Shown here one piece after another: positions 63,821 to 64,000 of a stretch of 64,000 nt of DNA (position 1 is the stretch's first letter; every line of letters begins with the position of its first letter). Made by a program: the position numbers and the translations under genes. The stretch lies in contig NZ_JAKLOY010000001.1 in the NCBI RefSeq assembly GCF_023652955.1, forward strand, positions 868,001-932,000, written 5' to 3'. The notes beneath the pieces are model-generated. The model was not told the DNA's origin. It searched no databases and saw nothing but the letters and a program-made list of their open reading frames with translations. The stretch comes from Geomonas sp. Red32 (lineage in GTDB: Bacteria > Desulfobacterota > Desulfuromonadia > Geobacterales > Geobacteraceae).

Positions 63821-64000
63821 ATGTCAGCTTTACGAAGATTTTTCGGAGTGGATAATACGAGCTACCTGCAACTGGGAAAGAAGGTATATCGAAGAATCGT
63901 CGACGATGATTGTTCAGAACATTCAGCGGCCATGGCCTACTACTTCCTGTTCGCCCTGTTCCCCTTCTTTCTCTTTATCACCACCGTCATCGGCTATCTT
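63821..64000 (+). CDS. YihY/BrkB-family inner-membrane protein, 3' end outside window
   Basis: The first 60 codons are seen: MSALRRFFGVDNTSYLQLG... DDDCSEHSAAMAYYFLFALFPFFLFITTVIGYL. The motif A-A-M-A-Y-Y-F-L-F-A-L-F-P at the first membrane span is the hallmark of the YihY/BrkB family (formerly called ribonuclease BN), six-span membrane proteins of unsettled function. AGGAG lies 8 nt upstream of the ATG. The gene runs off the window. Confidence 0.85.
   Translation, partial: MSALRRFFGVDNTSYLQLGKKVYRRIVDDDCSEHSAAMAYYFLFALFPFFLFITTVIGYL

Overview
The window reads as chromosome from a member of the Geobacteraceae (Geobacter / Citrifermentans / Geomonas type; class Desulfuromonadia). The support is a GC-rich base composition, very dense two-component signalling, a PpcA-type triheme cytochrome, giant multiheme cytochromes with mixed CXXCH and CX4CH motifs, a homodimeric-type pyruvate:ferredoxin oxidoreductase, GG-N10-GC (sigma-54) promoters, and four GEMM-I aptamers of the A20 (cGAMP-type) variant. 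No phage, insertion sequence or CRISPR array was seen. The assignment rests on gene content read by eye.

Layout. 1-1.9 kb: the 3' part of a GAF histidine kinase, a tRNA-Ala(CGC) with promoter and terminator, and a decayed gene remnant. 2.1-5.5 kb: a tightly overlapping arsenic/mercury operon, arsR-arsC-acr3-hgcA-hgcB, with two matching ArsR-box palindromes. Its hgcA carries an in-frame UGA directly after a Cys codon, followed at suitable spacing by a bacterial SECIS-like hairpin; this is the most striking observation here. 5.9-26.7 kb: a signalling island with a CheB-CheR-PAS-GAF giant overlapping a hybrid kinase, four further hybrid kinases, an HDOD operon, an orphan periplasmic binding protein and a lipoprotein alpha/beta hydrolase. 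27-31.4 kb: an HPP membrane protein and PFOR. 31.6-52.2 kb: an extracellular electron transfer and surface region. It holds an RCC1-repeat secreted protein and an NHL/Ig-like/dockerin protein, each behind a tandem pair of cGAMP-type riboswitches. It also holds a PpcA-family cytochrome, a divergent porin plus pentaheme lipoprotein module, an octaheme-or-more lipoprotein with an unclassified structured leader, a lipoprotein, and three giant cytochromes (about 27, 21 and 28 haem motifs), two of which are tandem paralogues. 52.3-64 kb: a pirin, a receiver-PAS protein, a minus-strand stress cluster (Gln-rich protein, hemerythrin, glycine-zipper protein, two tiny proteins), an AsmA/DUF748-like protein, Ku, an SRPBCC protein, a zinc alcohol dehydrogenase, two short-chain dehydrogenase remnants with in-frame internal deletions, a frameshifted double-OmpA-domain gene, and the start of a YihY/BrkB-family gene.

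How it fits together. The ars-hgc unit joins arsenate reduction and arsenite export to mercury methylation under one apparent ArsR-controlled promoter. In the 31-52 kb region, riboswitch-gated surface proteins sit next to periplasmic, outer-membrane and extracellular cytochromes. This fits second-messenger control of attachment and electron transfer to solid acceptors. All functions are inferred from sequence motifs seen by eye; no database search was run.
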